From contig NZ_JBHLWO010000002.1 of the NCBI RefSeq assembly GCF_042432805.1, positions 2,980,233-3,044,232 of the forward strand: a stretch of 64,000 nt of DNA, in the 5' to 3' direction. The notes beneath the pieces were generated by a model. That model was not told the DNA's origin. It made no database searches and saw nothing but the letters and a program-made list of their open reading frames with translations. Both the position numbers and the translations under genes were made by a program. Source of the DNA: Olivibacter oleidegradans (GTDB taxonomy: Bacteria; Bacteroidota; Bacteroidia; Sphingobacteriales; Sphingobacteriaceae). Each line of letters opens with the position of its first letter. Within the stretch, counting starts at the first letter, position 1. Positions 7,108-15,682 of the stretch are shown here, one piece after another.

Positions 7108-9195
7108 ATGAAATTTAGTTTTTTTGCATTACTTTTTCTAAGCCTTTGCCTATCATCTATTGAAGAAAGCCGCGCACAAGAAAAAACACCTGATACCTTA
7201 CGTCAGTTACCTACGGCTTCCGTAAGAGCTTACTTAAGAACACAGCCCTATCTTCAACTGACAAGTTCTGTTGGTCTCATTGATAAAGAATTATTGAATT
7301 TGCAACAGGGGACCACCTTGCTACCGGCTTTTAACACAATTCCCGGTGTGCGCATGGAGGAACGCTCGCCCGGTAGCTACCGACTGTCGATCCGAGGGAG
7401 CTTACTACGGTCTCCCTTTGGTGTAAGAAACGTTAAAATATACTTAGACGAAGTGCCCTTAACCGATGCCAGTGGCAACACCTATTTGAATTCCATCGAC
7501 CCATCTACACTTCATAATATTACCATTTTAAAGGGACCAGATGGGAGCTTATTTGGTGCAAACTCAGGCGGAGTAGTTATTATGACACCGAATGGACTGC
7601 AAAGTAACCCCTCCACCACATGGGGTATAAGAGAAAGCGCAGGCTCTTATGGATTGTTCCATCATCACCTTACCGGCAATTATGTGGTCAACAACAAGTA
7701 TAATGTAGGCTTAGATTATGCTTATCAACGATCAGACGGATATCGCGAAAATACCGCCAGTCATCGACACTTTATACAAACTGCCCAACGTTTCAAATAT
7801 ACCGAAAAGAACGAATTACGTTTTATCGGTCTATACTCCAGTATGGCTTACAGAACACCGGGAGGACTTACTGAAGCACAATATGCAGAAAATCCCAAGC
7901 AGGCAAGACCAGCCGCAGGCCCTAATCCCGGAGCTACACAACAGCAAGCAGCGATTTACAACAACACCCTTTTGGGAGGTCTTATTCACGATGCCTTCTT
8001 AACAAGTCATCTTAAGCACGTATTTTCTGTATTCGGATCGTATACCGATTTTAAAAATCCTTTTATAACGAACTTTGAAAAAAGATATGAACATAATTAT
8101 GGAGTGCGTTCCTATTTCTCTTATACCGGCCAATTTCACTCAAATTTCACTTGGCAAGCAGATGCAGGCATAGAATGGCAGCAAAGTAAAGCCGATATAC
8201 TTAATTTCGACAATAATGGAGGTGTGCAGGGAAAGGAACAAGCCGGAGACGCGCTTAAAAATTATCAACACTTTTACTTTGTCCGTTTTTCAGGCGACTT
8301 AGCAAAGCGGCTGAATATAGAAGCCGCCTTAAGTCTTAACTATTATAAATATGCTTACAAAGGTCTTTTCCCAGAGACCAATGATCAGTATCAAATAGTG
8401 GATTTTAAACCAACGTGGATGCCGAGGGTGGCAGCCTCTTATTTAATTACGCCAGCTATCAGCTGGAGAGCTTCTGTTGGAAGAGGCTTTTCTCCACCTA
8501 CTGCTGCGGAAGTAAGATCCTCGGATAAAATTATTAACACCGCATTACAGCCGGAGACAGGTTGGAACAAAGAAACCGGCGTCAGATGGCAGAGCAGCAG
8601 CAATAGATTCCAATTGGATATTTCAGTGTTCAGCTATCGAATGCAGGATGCGATCGTACGTTTAAGCAATGAAAATGGAGAAGAGTTTTTTACCAATGCA
8701 GGAGGCGTTAAACAACGGGGTGTGGAGGCCGCTGTAAGTGCGTGGATCTTACAACCCGATACGCATCGGTTTATTAATGGATTGCGTCTTTCAAGCAACT
8801 TTACATGGAGTCACTTTAGGTTTGATGATTACCGCGATAATGGAAATAACTATTCCGGGAATAAACTAACAGGAGTACCCGGAGAGACTGTAGTGAGCGG
8901 AATGCACATACTTTTCCCAAAAAAATTCAGTTTTTATCTTCAACATAATTATACCTCTTCCATCCCTTTGAACGATGCCAATACAGCTTATGCAAAAAGA
9001 TATCACTTAGTACAAAGCAAACTTAGCTGGGAAAAATCAATCTTCGGAACAACCAGACTCCAACTATTTGCTGGAATTGATAATTTATTGAACGAAAATT
9101 ACAGCTTGGGAAATGACATTAATGCCTTTGGTGGGCGCTATTACAACGCAGCGATGCCACGCAATTATTATATGGGCCTGAATGTACAACTGTAA
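7108..9195 (+). CDS. TonB-dependent outer-membrane receptor
   Basis: A 695-residue receptor: signal peptide (about 1-23), plug domain (about 45-160, with the R-x-S-I-R-G-S motif and L-K-G-P-D-G-S-L-F-G-A-N-S-G-G-V) and a 22-strand-type beta barrel to the end. The L-N-E-N-Y-S and final M-G-L-N-V-Q-L segments are typical of receptor C-termini. It uses TonB energy to import a scarce ligand such as a ferric siderophore, cobalamin or another chelate; the ligand is not identifiable. It has no CarboxypepD-like extension, so it is not a SusC. It stands alone, 308 bp before the SusC gene. Confidence 0.88.
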   Translation: MKFSFFALLFLSLCLSSIEESRAQEKTPDTLRQLPTASVRAYLRTQPYLQLTSSVGLIDKELLNLQQGTTLLPAFNTIPGVRMEERSPGSYRLSIRGSLLRSPFGVRNVKIYLDEVPLTDASGNTYLNSIDPSTLHNITILKGPDGSLFGANSGGVVIMTPNGLQSNPSTTWGIRESAGSYGLFHHHLTGNYVVNNKYNVGLDYAYQRSDGYRENTASHRHFIQTAQRFKYTEKNELRFIGLYSSMAYRTPGGLTEAQYAENPKQARPAAGPNPGATQQQAAIYNNTLLGGLIHDAFLTSHLKHVFSVFGSYTDFKNPFITNFEKRYEHNYGVRSYFSYTGQFHSNFTWQADAGIEWQQSKADILNFDNNGGVQGKEQAGDALKNYQHFYFVRFSGDLAKRLNIEAALSLNYYKYAYKGLFPETNDQYQIVDFKPTWMPRVAASYLITPAISWRASVGRGFSPPTAAEVRSSDKIINTALQPETGWNKETGVRWQSSSNRFQLDISVFSYRMQDAIVRLSNENGEEFFTNAGGVKQRGVEAAVSAWILQPDTHRFINGLRLSSNFTWSHFRFDDYRDNGNNYSGNKLTGVPGETVVSGMHILFPKKFSFYLQHNYTSSIPLNDANTAYAKRYHLVQSKLSWEKSIFGTTRLQLFAGIDNLLNENYSLGNDINAFGGRYYNAAMPRNYYMGLNVQL

Positions 9196-9289
9196 TTGCT
9201 TGAGTCTAGGAAATTCGTCATATGCTTGGTAAATGGCGTAATTGTTAACTCTTTCACTTCTTTCTCAAAAAATAAGATCTACACATTTT

Positions 9290-9335
9290 TTTGTTTTGAT
9301 CGGATATATCGTATATTTGAAATATGTTCTACATA
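9290..9335 (+). promoter_or_regulatory. Upstream copy of promoter/operator module for the SusCD locus
   Basis: TTTG (9290-9293), an 18-bp spacer and TATATTTG (9312-9319) match the Bacteroidota -33/-7 promoter consensus. Three bases later lies the dyad TATGT-TCT-ACATA (9323-9335), which also overlaps a second dyad GTTCT-N5-AGAAC (9326-9340). A near-identical arrangement recurs 132 bp downstream. Module 1 would give a long leader for susC. Confidence 0.6.
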
Positions 9336-9418
9336 AGAACTAAAAAACCAGTTATAAGCAATTTTTAATAGACATTCCTTCACTACAAAAAATCCACTTT
9401 CGATTTTTTAACAAAAGT

Positions 9419-9467
9419 TTTGAAATACGGAATTAAGTCTATTATATTTGTTTATATGTTCTACATA
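9419..9467 (+). promoter_or_regulatory. Proximal promoter/operator module for the SusCD locus
   Basis: TTTG (9419-9422), a 20-bp spacer and TATATTTG (9443-9450) form a full match to the Bacteroidota promoter consensus TTTG-N19ish-TAnnTTTG. The dyad TATGT-TCT-ACATA (9455-9467) starts where transcription should begin, a classic repressor position. The susC ATG is 37 bp further on. Matches the copy at 9290-9335 in 18 of 19 bases across the dyad region. Confidence 0.7.
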
Positions 9468-9503
9468 ATAACCAATTCCAATTAGTAAACTTAACACGAT
9501 GTT

Positions 9504-12500
9504 ATGAAGGTTCGTTTGTTATTCATTATTTTTTTGTATTGCACTGCTTTTGCAACGCAACTTGCAGTCGCACAAGACAGAAAGGTTACCGGCACTGTCA
9601 GTGGGGCTGACGGAAAGCCGTTAGAAGGGGTGACCGTCTCACTTAAGGGTTCGGCTGTAAAAGCCACCACGAATGAAGGCGGTGCATTTCGTATCGACGT
9701 TCCCTCTTCAGGTGGAACACTTGTTTTTTCAACCATTGGTTTTGAAACAAAAGAAACTGCAATCCCGGCTTCCAATGAAGTTATCATCACGCTGACCGAG
9801 ACACATGAAAATTTAGATGAAGTAGTAGTGGTTGGTTATGGTACACAATCCCGCAGAACAATTACTTCGGCGATTACAAAAATTGAAGGAGAAGTTTTGC
9901 GAGACATTCCCATCAGCACAGTGGGAGAAGGATTGAGAGGAAAAGTTGCCGGCGCACGGGTGTATCAATCTAACAATACACCGGGAGCAGATGCCGTTTT
10001 TCGGATACGTGGGGGCTCGTCCATTAATAAATCAAACGATCCGTTAGTCTTGGTGGATGGAGTAGAACGAGCTTTTTCGGGGATCAATCCCAATGATGTT
10101 GAATCAATTGAAGTACTGAAAGATGCTGCTTCGACTGCCATCTATGGATCACGCGCATCCAATGGGGTCGTGCTGATTACTACGAAAAAAGGTTCAGCTT
10201 CACAAACGCCACTGATCACTTTTGACGCAAGCCTTGCATATCAGGAGCCGGAAACGCTAATTGACTTCATGAACGCGCGCGACTATATCAATACGGTAAG
10301 GCCCGCCGTGGCCTTGAGTCCGACCCCTGAGTACAACAACGCTTCGGGATATTCGGCCAGTTCGGGCAATGATGAAAATTCGCTTTATTCCACTCGATAC
10401 CTAAGGGAGGGTGAAGCTGTGCCTGCAGGGTATCATTCGATGCCGGATCCATTGGATCCAAGTAAAACTTTAATCTATCAGGATAACGATTACCAATCGC
10501 TGATGTTCCGCGAAGCGCTTTGGCAAAATTACTACCTGGGTGTAGATGGCGGTAACGAATTTCTTCGCTATGCAGCGAGCGGAGGTTATACGGATGACGC
10601 GGGCGTAGCCTTAGGGACCGGTTATAAACGTTATAGTGCGCGCGCAAAGACTGATGTAAAAATATCCGATCGACTTACGCTGAACACCGTTTTTGACTTC
10701 TCATCAACACACTCAAGTCAGTTCGAGAACCAGATGAACGTGATTGCCAGAGGCCTAGCCACTCCCCCTACCCAGAAAGTATACTATGCTGATGGACGGC
10801 CAACACCTGGCTATAATGCCAGCTCGCCAAACCCGGTTTGGTGGGACTACACACGGGATGTAGCAAATAAAGACAAACGACTTTCGTTGATTGGAGGATT
10901 AAATTACCGGATTTTAGACCAATTAAAGGCCAATGTTCAAGTTTCTAACTATAGCCATGTCACGCAATATGACTATTTTGAGAAAGCTCACGAATTCAGT
11001 GGCCTTCGGACCACTAAAGCGGAATTCGGAGAGCTGGAACGAACAAAACTGGATGCCTATCTTTCTTATGACGAGACTTTTGACAGCAAACATACCGTGT
11101 CCGGAATGGCAGGTTACTCTTATCAGGTTACAGATAACAAAGGATTTTCCGCCAGCGCCACGGGCGCTAGCTCGGATAAAGTACCCACACTTACTGCCGG
11201 GCCGAACAAAACCGGTGCGGACAGTAATTTTGACAAACAGGTCCTTATCGGTTATTTTGGGCGGTTGTCTTACAATTTTAAACAAAAATACCTGCTGATG
11301 GCCACCTTCCGAATGGATGGGTCGTCCTTATTTGCAAAAGAAAATCGCTGGGGCTTTTTTCCGGGTGTATCCGGTGGTTGGATTATGTCGGATGAAAATT
11401 TCCTAAGAGACAACCGATTGATTAACTACCTAAAGTTGCGGGCAAGTTACGGGCAAACAGGTAATAACTCCATCGGATTATACGATGCCCTGGGTCGCTT
11501 CGCCACCGATGCACGATATAACGGAAATGCGGGTATTCTGCCGAATATTATGCAAAACAGAAAACTGACTTGGGAAACCTCTACGCAGTTCGATGCAGGT
11601 TTCGATCTGAATGTTGTTAACAGTCGGATTTCAATCAGCGCCGATTATTTCAACAAAATCACGGAAGATCTTCTTTTCAGCATGGAGCTGCCCAATACTT
11701 CCGGGTTTAATAATGTGCAAACCAATGTCGGTAAGGTACGGTTCTATGGTTATGATCTTGAATTGTCATCACGAAACATTCAGACGGACGCCTTTTCTTG
11801 GGATTCTAAGCTTACCTGGAGCTTTGTTAAGAATAAAGTACTTGAATTGCCCGACAATGGCCGTGATCGGAATCGTATCGGTGGAATCACTTTATCGGAT
11901 GGAACAGCTTATGGTGGTACGGCTGAAGGGGAACCTTTGTATAGATATTACGGTTATATGGTAGATCATATCCTTCAAAACGCCGAACAAGCGGCAAATG
12001 CACGATATGATGAGAGCGCTCGAGGCTGGGATCCTGCAGACGGAAAGAGCGTTCGCGGACGCAAGCTGCCCGGCGACTATGAATGGGTGGATCGTAACGG
12101 TGATGGACGAATCAATAATATGGACCAATTTGAGCTAGGCGTAACGGTGCCACACACTACCGGTGGATTGAACAACTCCTTTTCTTACAAAAACTTTAGT
12201 CTAAATATCTTTGTGGATTGGGCATTGGGTCATTCCATCAACCATAATGCGTATATGCGCTATTTCATGAATACCTTCGCCAACAATTATACACTTGTGG
12301 ACAGAGTGAAGGAGACATGGAAGCAAGAAGGTGATGACACGAAATATGCCCGGTTTACGGCGAACGATCCGGATGCCGGTAATTCGAACTTTTCGAGAAC
12401 GTCTAACGTCTTCAATTACAAAGGAGACTACCTCTGTATCCGGGAAGTAACCCTACAATATCGTCTACCCGAGAGCGTTTTCAGCAAATTGGGGGTAAAA

Positions 12501-12674
12501 AGCATGGTTCTTACCCTTTCCGGCAATAATCTGCATTATTTCTCCGCCGTGCGGGGCACGGGCATTTCACCGGAAGTAGGCGCTTCTACTACGTATAGTA
12601 ATGCCAGTGGCAGTGCATATTACAACTATCCTCCAATCAGAAGATTTTCGATTGGCGCTAAAATCACCCTGTAA
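9504..12674 (+). CDS. SusC/RagA family TonB-linked outer-membrane transporter
   Basis: A 1056-residue SusC-type transporter. After the signal peptide (about 1-24) comes a CarboxypepD-regulatory-like domain (about 27-105), then the D-E-V-V-V-V-G-Y-G-T TonB-box region (about 107-116), the plug with G-K-V-A-G and R-I-R-G-G-S-S-I (about 130-235) and the barrel. With its SusD partner 11 bp downstream it imports oligosaccharides across the outer membrane. No secretin/TonB (STN) signalling domain precedes the plug, so control by an anti-sigma/ECF pair is unlikely. It is the first gene of the SusC-SusD-sulfatase-sialidase locus. Confidence 0.95.
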   Translation: MKVRLLFIIFLYCTAFATQLAVAQDRKVTGTVSGADGKPLEGVTVSLKGSAVKATTNEGGAFRIDVPSSGGTLVFSTIGFETKETAIPASNEVIITLTETHENLDEVVVVGYGTQSRRTITSAITKIEGEVLRDIPISTVGEGLRGKVAGARVYQSNNTPGADAVFRIRGGSSINKSNDPLVLVDGVERAFSGINPNDVESIEVLKDAASTAIYGSRASNGVVLITTKKGSASQTPLITFDASLAYQEPETLIDFMNARDYINTVRPAVALSPTPEYNNASGYSASSGNDENSLYSTRYLREGEAVPAGYHSMPDPLDPSKTLIYQDNDYQSLMFREALWQNYYLGVDGGNEFLRYAASGGYTDDAGVALGTGYKRYSARAKTDVKISDRLTLNTVFDFSSTHSSQFENQMNVIARGLATPPTQKVYYADGRPTPGYNASSPNPVWWDYTRDVANKDKRLSLIGGLNYRILDQLKANVQVSNYSHVTQYDYFEKAHEFSGLRTTKAEFGELERTKLDAYLSYDETFDSKHTVSGMAGYSYQVTDNKGFSASATGASSDKVPTLTAGPNKTGADSNFDKQVLIGYFGRLSYNFKQKYLLMATFRMDGSSLFAKENRWGFFPGVSGGWIMSDENFLRDNRLINYLKLRASYGQTGNNSIGLYDALGRFATDARYNGNAGILPNIMQNRKLTWETSTQFDAGFDLNVVNSRISISADYFNKITEDLLFSMELPNTSGFNNVQTNVGKVRFYGYDLELSSRNIQTDAFSWDSKLTWSFVKNKVLELPDNGRDRNRIGGITLSDGTAYGGTAEGEPLYRYYGYMVDHILQNAEQAANARYDESARGWDPADGKSVRGRKLPGDYEWVDRNGDGRINNMDQFELGVTVPHTTGGLNNSFSYKNFSLNIFVDWALGHSINHNAYMRYFMNTFANNYTLVDRVKETWKQEGDDTKYARFTANDPDAGNSNFSRTSNVFNYKGDYLCIREVTLQYRLPESVFSKLGVKSMVLTLSGNNLHYFSAVRGTGISPEVGASTTYSNASGSAYYNYPPIRRFSIGAKITL

Positions 12675-12685
12675 ATCTAAACATT

Positions 12686-14140
12686 ATGAAAATCAAACGA
12701 TATTATCTAATCTCTATAATGGTCAGCTCGCTCGTAATGCAAGCATGCCATGACAAATTGGATGTTGATCAAAAAAGCGCTATTACAGCGCCCGCCATGT
12801 GGGCGGATGAAGGGGATGCCACTGCGGCAATGTATGGCGTGTACAATAAAATGCGTTCCTCTTTTGCGGATGCTTATATTTTCTGGGGAGAGTACCGATC
12901 TGGCCTATGGGGAAAGGGTTTGGCCACCAATGCAACTTATAGTGACCCGTTTACCAACCAATTGAACAGTTCACACACGTATGCTAACTGGCAAAACCTG
13001 TATACGACAATCAACGATTGCAATCTTATCCTGAAATATACGCCTACCATTTCCTTTGCTGACGAAGCAGACAAGAACAAGGTGCTAGCCAACGCGCTAT
13101 TTGTTCGCGCGTTTTGTTATTACTGGATTGGCCGCGTTTGGGGAGATGCGCCTGTATTAATCGATGGATTCGAGTCCGGTGAACAAGAAGGCCTCTATCC
13201 TTCCCGAGAGCCCGCCGACCGTGTGTTCGAGCAGGTGAAAGTCGACCTGGAAGCAGCTAATTCGCTCATGCCTGAAAACGTGACCGACCGCAATTTAGCA
13301 TCAAAGGGAGCGATCAATCTATTGCAAGCAGATTACTATTTGTGGATTGCTAAGGTGAGGAACGGAGGTGATGCAGCCTTAAATTCAGCAAAGCAAGCCA
13401 TTGATGTCGTTTTGAACAACTCCAATTATACATTAATGAATGATTTTTCAAGTGTGTTCAAAAACAAACTTAACCAAGAAATCATATTTGCATGGAGCTT
13501 TGTAATGGATGAGTATACAGGCGGCTATCCTGCGGATCACCTAGTACCTTTACAATACATATCGGCACAATACATAGAAAATCCGATTAAGGTAGGTAGT
13601 CATCAACAATGGATTTTCTTAACGGATGAATATAAGGACTTCCTGTCGGAAAATGCAGATGATCAACGGACAAACGTAAGTTTTGAAACTTTTTTTGATG
13701 AACCGAAGAATGCAACTTTTCAATGGATCAATAAGTATGCGGGTAGCTGGCAGAATCAAACTCGCGTTTTTGATTCGGACATTATCGTTTACCGATACGC
13801 GGATGCCTTACTGATGAGTGCCGAAATTGAAAACGCTTTGGGTAATTCGGCCCTGGCGATTGAACGGCTTAACGCCGTTAGCCTACGAGCTTATGGTATA
13901 ACTAATTTTTATCCTACTATATTATCAAAACAGCAAGTAGATTGGGCGATTCTGGACGAACGGAAGAAAGAGTTCGTAGCTGAAGGGAAAATCTGGTGGG
14001 ATCTGATTCGATTTGGTGTTGTGTTCAGCGATGTTCCTAGTTTAGTAGGTCGCGAAAACGAACAGAATATTCTCCTTTGGCCGGTTCACAACAACTCGAT
14101 TAACACGAATCCCAACATTATCCAAACACCTGGCTATTAA
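12686..14140 (+). CDS. SusD/RagB family glycan-binding lipoprotein
   Basis: A 484-residue SusD-like protein with a lipobox near residue 21 (V-M-Q-A-C-H), alpha-helical TPR-like scaffold, the R-A-F-C-Y-Y-W-I-G-R-x-W-G-D-A-P motif (about 144-160) and the C-terminal R-x-A-D-A-L-L-M-S-A-E and N-P-N-I-I-Q-T-P-G-Y end typical of RagB/SusD. It sits as a lid on the SusC barrel and binds glycan at the cell surface. It follows susC by 11 bp and precedes the sulfatase by 50 bp, so all four genes are probably one operon. Confidence 0.93.
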   Translation: MKIKRYYLISIMVSSLVMQACHDKLDVDQKSAITAPAMWADEGDATAAMYGVYNKMRSSFADAYIFWGEYRSGLWGKGLATNATYSDPFTNQLNSSHTYANWQNLYTTINDCNLILKYTPTISFADEADKNKVLANALFVRAFCYYWIGRVWGDAPVLIDGFESGEQEGLYPSREPADRVFEQVKVDLEAANSLMPENVTDRNLASKGAINLLQADYYLWIAKVRNGGDAALNSAKQAIDVVLNNSNYTLMNDFSSVFKNKLNQEIIFAWSFVMDEYTGGYPADHLVPLQYISAQYIENPIKVGSHQQWIFLTDEYKDFLSENADDQRTNVSFETFFDEPKNATFQWINKYAGSWQNQTRVFDSDIIVYRYADALLMSAEIENALGNSALAIERLNAVSLRAYGITNFYPTILSKQQVDWAILDERKKEFVAEGKIWWDLIRFGVVFSDVPSLVGRENEQNILLWPVHNNSINTNPNIIQTPGY

Positions 14141-14190
14141 TACAAGTATAAAAATAATCTACTTTTGAGTTAATCGCTAAATTAGAGGGT

Positions 14191-15672
14191 ATGATGTCCG
14201 AGATCAAGAAAATGACTACAGTTATCATTACTATGCTGGTATTGATGGTAGTTCCAAATCTTTATGCACAAATATTACCGCGGTCGACAACTGCTAAAAA
14301 AGTCAATGTTTTATTTATAGCCGTTGATGATCTAAGAAATCAGTTGGGATGTTATGGTGATTCAGTGATCATAACGCCTAACATTGACCGTTTAGCAAAA
14401 AATGGCATTGTTTTTAACAATGCCTATTGCCAACAAGCTGTTTGCGGGCCTTCGCGTGCCTCTTTATTAACTGGACGACGGCCTGATGTAACGAAAGTTT
14501 GGGACTTAGAGACCCACTTCCGCAAGGCCCTTCCAAATGCAGTTACACTACCGCAATATTTTAAAGAAAACGGCTATCAATCGCTGTGTGTTGGTAAAAT
14601 TTATCATGATCCTGCAGCTTCGCAAGATTCGATTTCATGGTCGGCTCCTGAGATCATGGCAGTAACGGGTACTGTTGGACATAAATATGTGCTTAAAAAA
14701 AACAGCAAAGCCAAGGGGAAAGCGGCAGCTGTCGAATGTGTAAATGTACCTGATAGTGCATACGTTGATGGTATGGTATGTAATGCTGCCATAAAAGTTC
14801 TTAGAGAGATTAAAGATAAACCCTTTTTTCTAGCGGTAGGATTTCGCAGGCCGCATTTACCTTTCACGGCTCCAAAAAAATATTGGGATTATTATAAACG
14901 AGATGAAATCCCTATGCCAAAACAGCCTGCACCTCCTCAAAATGTACCTGAAATTGCCTTACATAATTCCACAGAACTGAGAGGTTATACAGACGTTCCG
15001 GACGAAGGACCAATACCTCCGGATAAAATTCGTCAATTACGCCATGGCTATTATGCCAGCGTCACGTATACCGATATGCAAATCGGTAGACTGTTAGATG
15101 AACTGAACAAGCAAGGTTTAATGGATAACACGATCATTGTGCTTTGGAGCGACCACGGTTATCACTTGGGTGAACTCGGTCTTTGGTGCAAAAGCACAAA
15201 TTTTGAGTCGGATACCCGCATCCCATTGATCATTTCCGCACCTAATATCAAAAATAAAGGTGTATATACCGATGGCATTGTGGAGTCGGTCGACCTGTAC
15301 CCCACCTTAGCTCAACTGGCAGGTTTGTCCATTCCCGACGAATTAGACGGGCTCAGCATGGTTCCATTAATGGAAGCTCCGGAAAGACCTTGGAAAAAGG
15401 CGGCCTTTAGCCAATTTCCACGCCCCTGGATGTATAAAAACCTACCTAGGGTGATGGGTTATTCGGTACGTACAAAAGATTTTCGTTATACCGAATGGCG
15501 TAATTTTAAAAATGGCACGATTGAATTCACAGAACTTTATCGTTATCAAGCAAATGGCCGATTAGAAGAAAAAAACTTAGCGGCAATGAAGCAATACGAT
15601 AACATAAAGATTACACTGAAACAGTTGTTAGATGACGGATGGCAGAAAGCACTTCCGGTTAAAAATCGATAG
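14191..15672 (+). CDS. Family S1 sulfatase, iduronate-2-sulfatase-like
   Basis: A 493-residue secreted sulfatase. Signal peptide (about 1-27), metal-binding D-D (46-47), and the formylglycine signature C85-G-P-S-R89-A-S-L-L-T-G, in which Cys85 must be oxidised by an anaerobic or FGE-type maturase not present here. The later W-S-D-H-G-Y-H-L-G-E-L-G-L-W-C-K motif provides Asp/His metal ligands and a Lys, and resembles the iduronate-2-sulfatase group. It should remove sulfate esters from a glycosaminoglycan or mucin-type glycan in the periplasm or at the surface. Its position between SusD and a sialidase supports action on a sulfated sialoglycan. Confidence 0.92.
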   Translation: MMSEIKKMTTVIITMLVLMVVPNLYAQILPRSTTAKKVNVLFIAVDDLRNQLGCYGDSVIITPNIDRLAKNGIVFNNAYCQQAVCGPSRASLLTGRRPDVTKVWDLETHFRKALPNAVTLPQYFKENGYQSLCVGKIYHDPAASQDSISWSAPEIMAVTGTVGHKYVLKKNSKAKGKAAAVECVNVPDSAYVDGMVCNAAIKVLREIKDKPFFLAVGFRRPHLPFTAPKKYWDYYKRDEIPMPKQPAPPQNVPEIALHNSTELRGYTDVPDEGPIPPDKIRQLRHGYYASVTYTDMQIGRLLDELNKQGLMDNTIIVLWSDHGYHLGELGLWCKSTNFESDTRIPLIISAPNIKNKGVYTDGIVESVDLYPTLAQLAGLSIPDELDGLSMVPLMEAPERPWKKAAFSQFPRPWMYKNLPRVMGYSVRTKDFRYTEWRNFKNGTIEFTELYRYQANGRLEEKNLAAMKQYDNIKITLKQLLDDGWQKALPVKNR

Positions 15673-15682
15673 ATTAAGAACC

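Noticed and set aside
10923..11298. Long frames on other strands inside susC
   Set aside because: Shadow frames of the transporter gene; no independent features.
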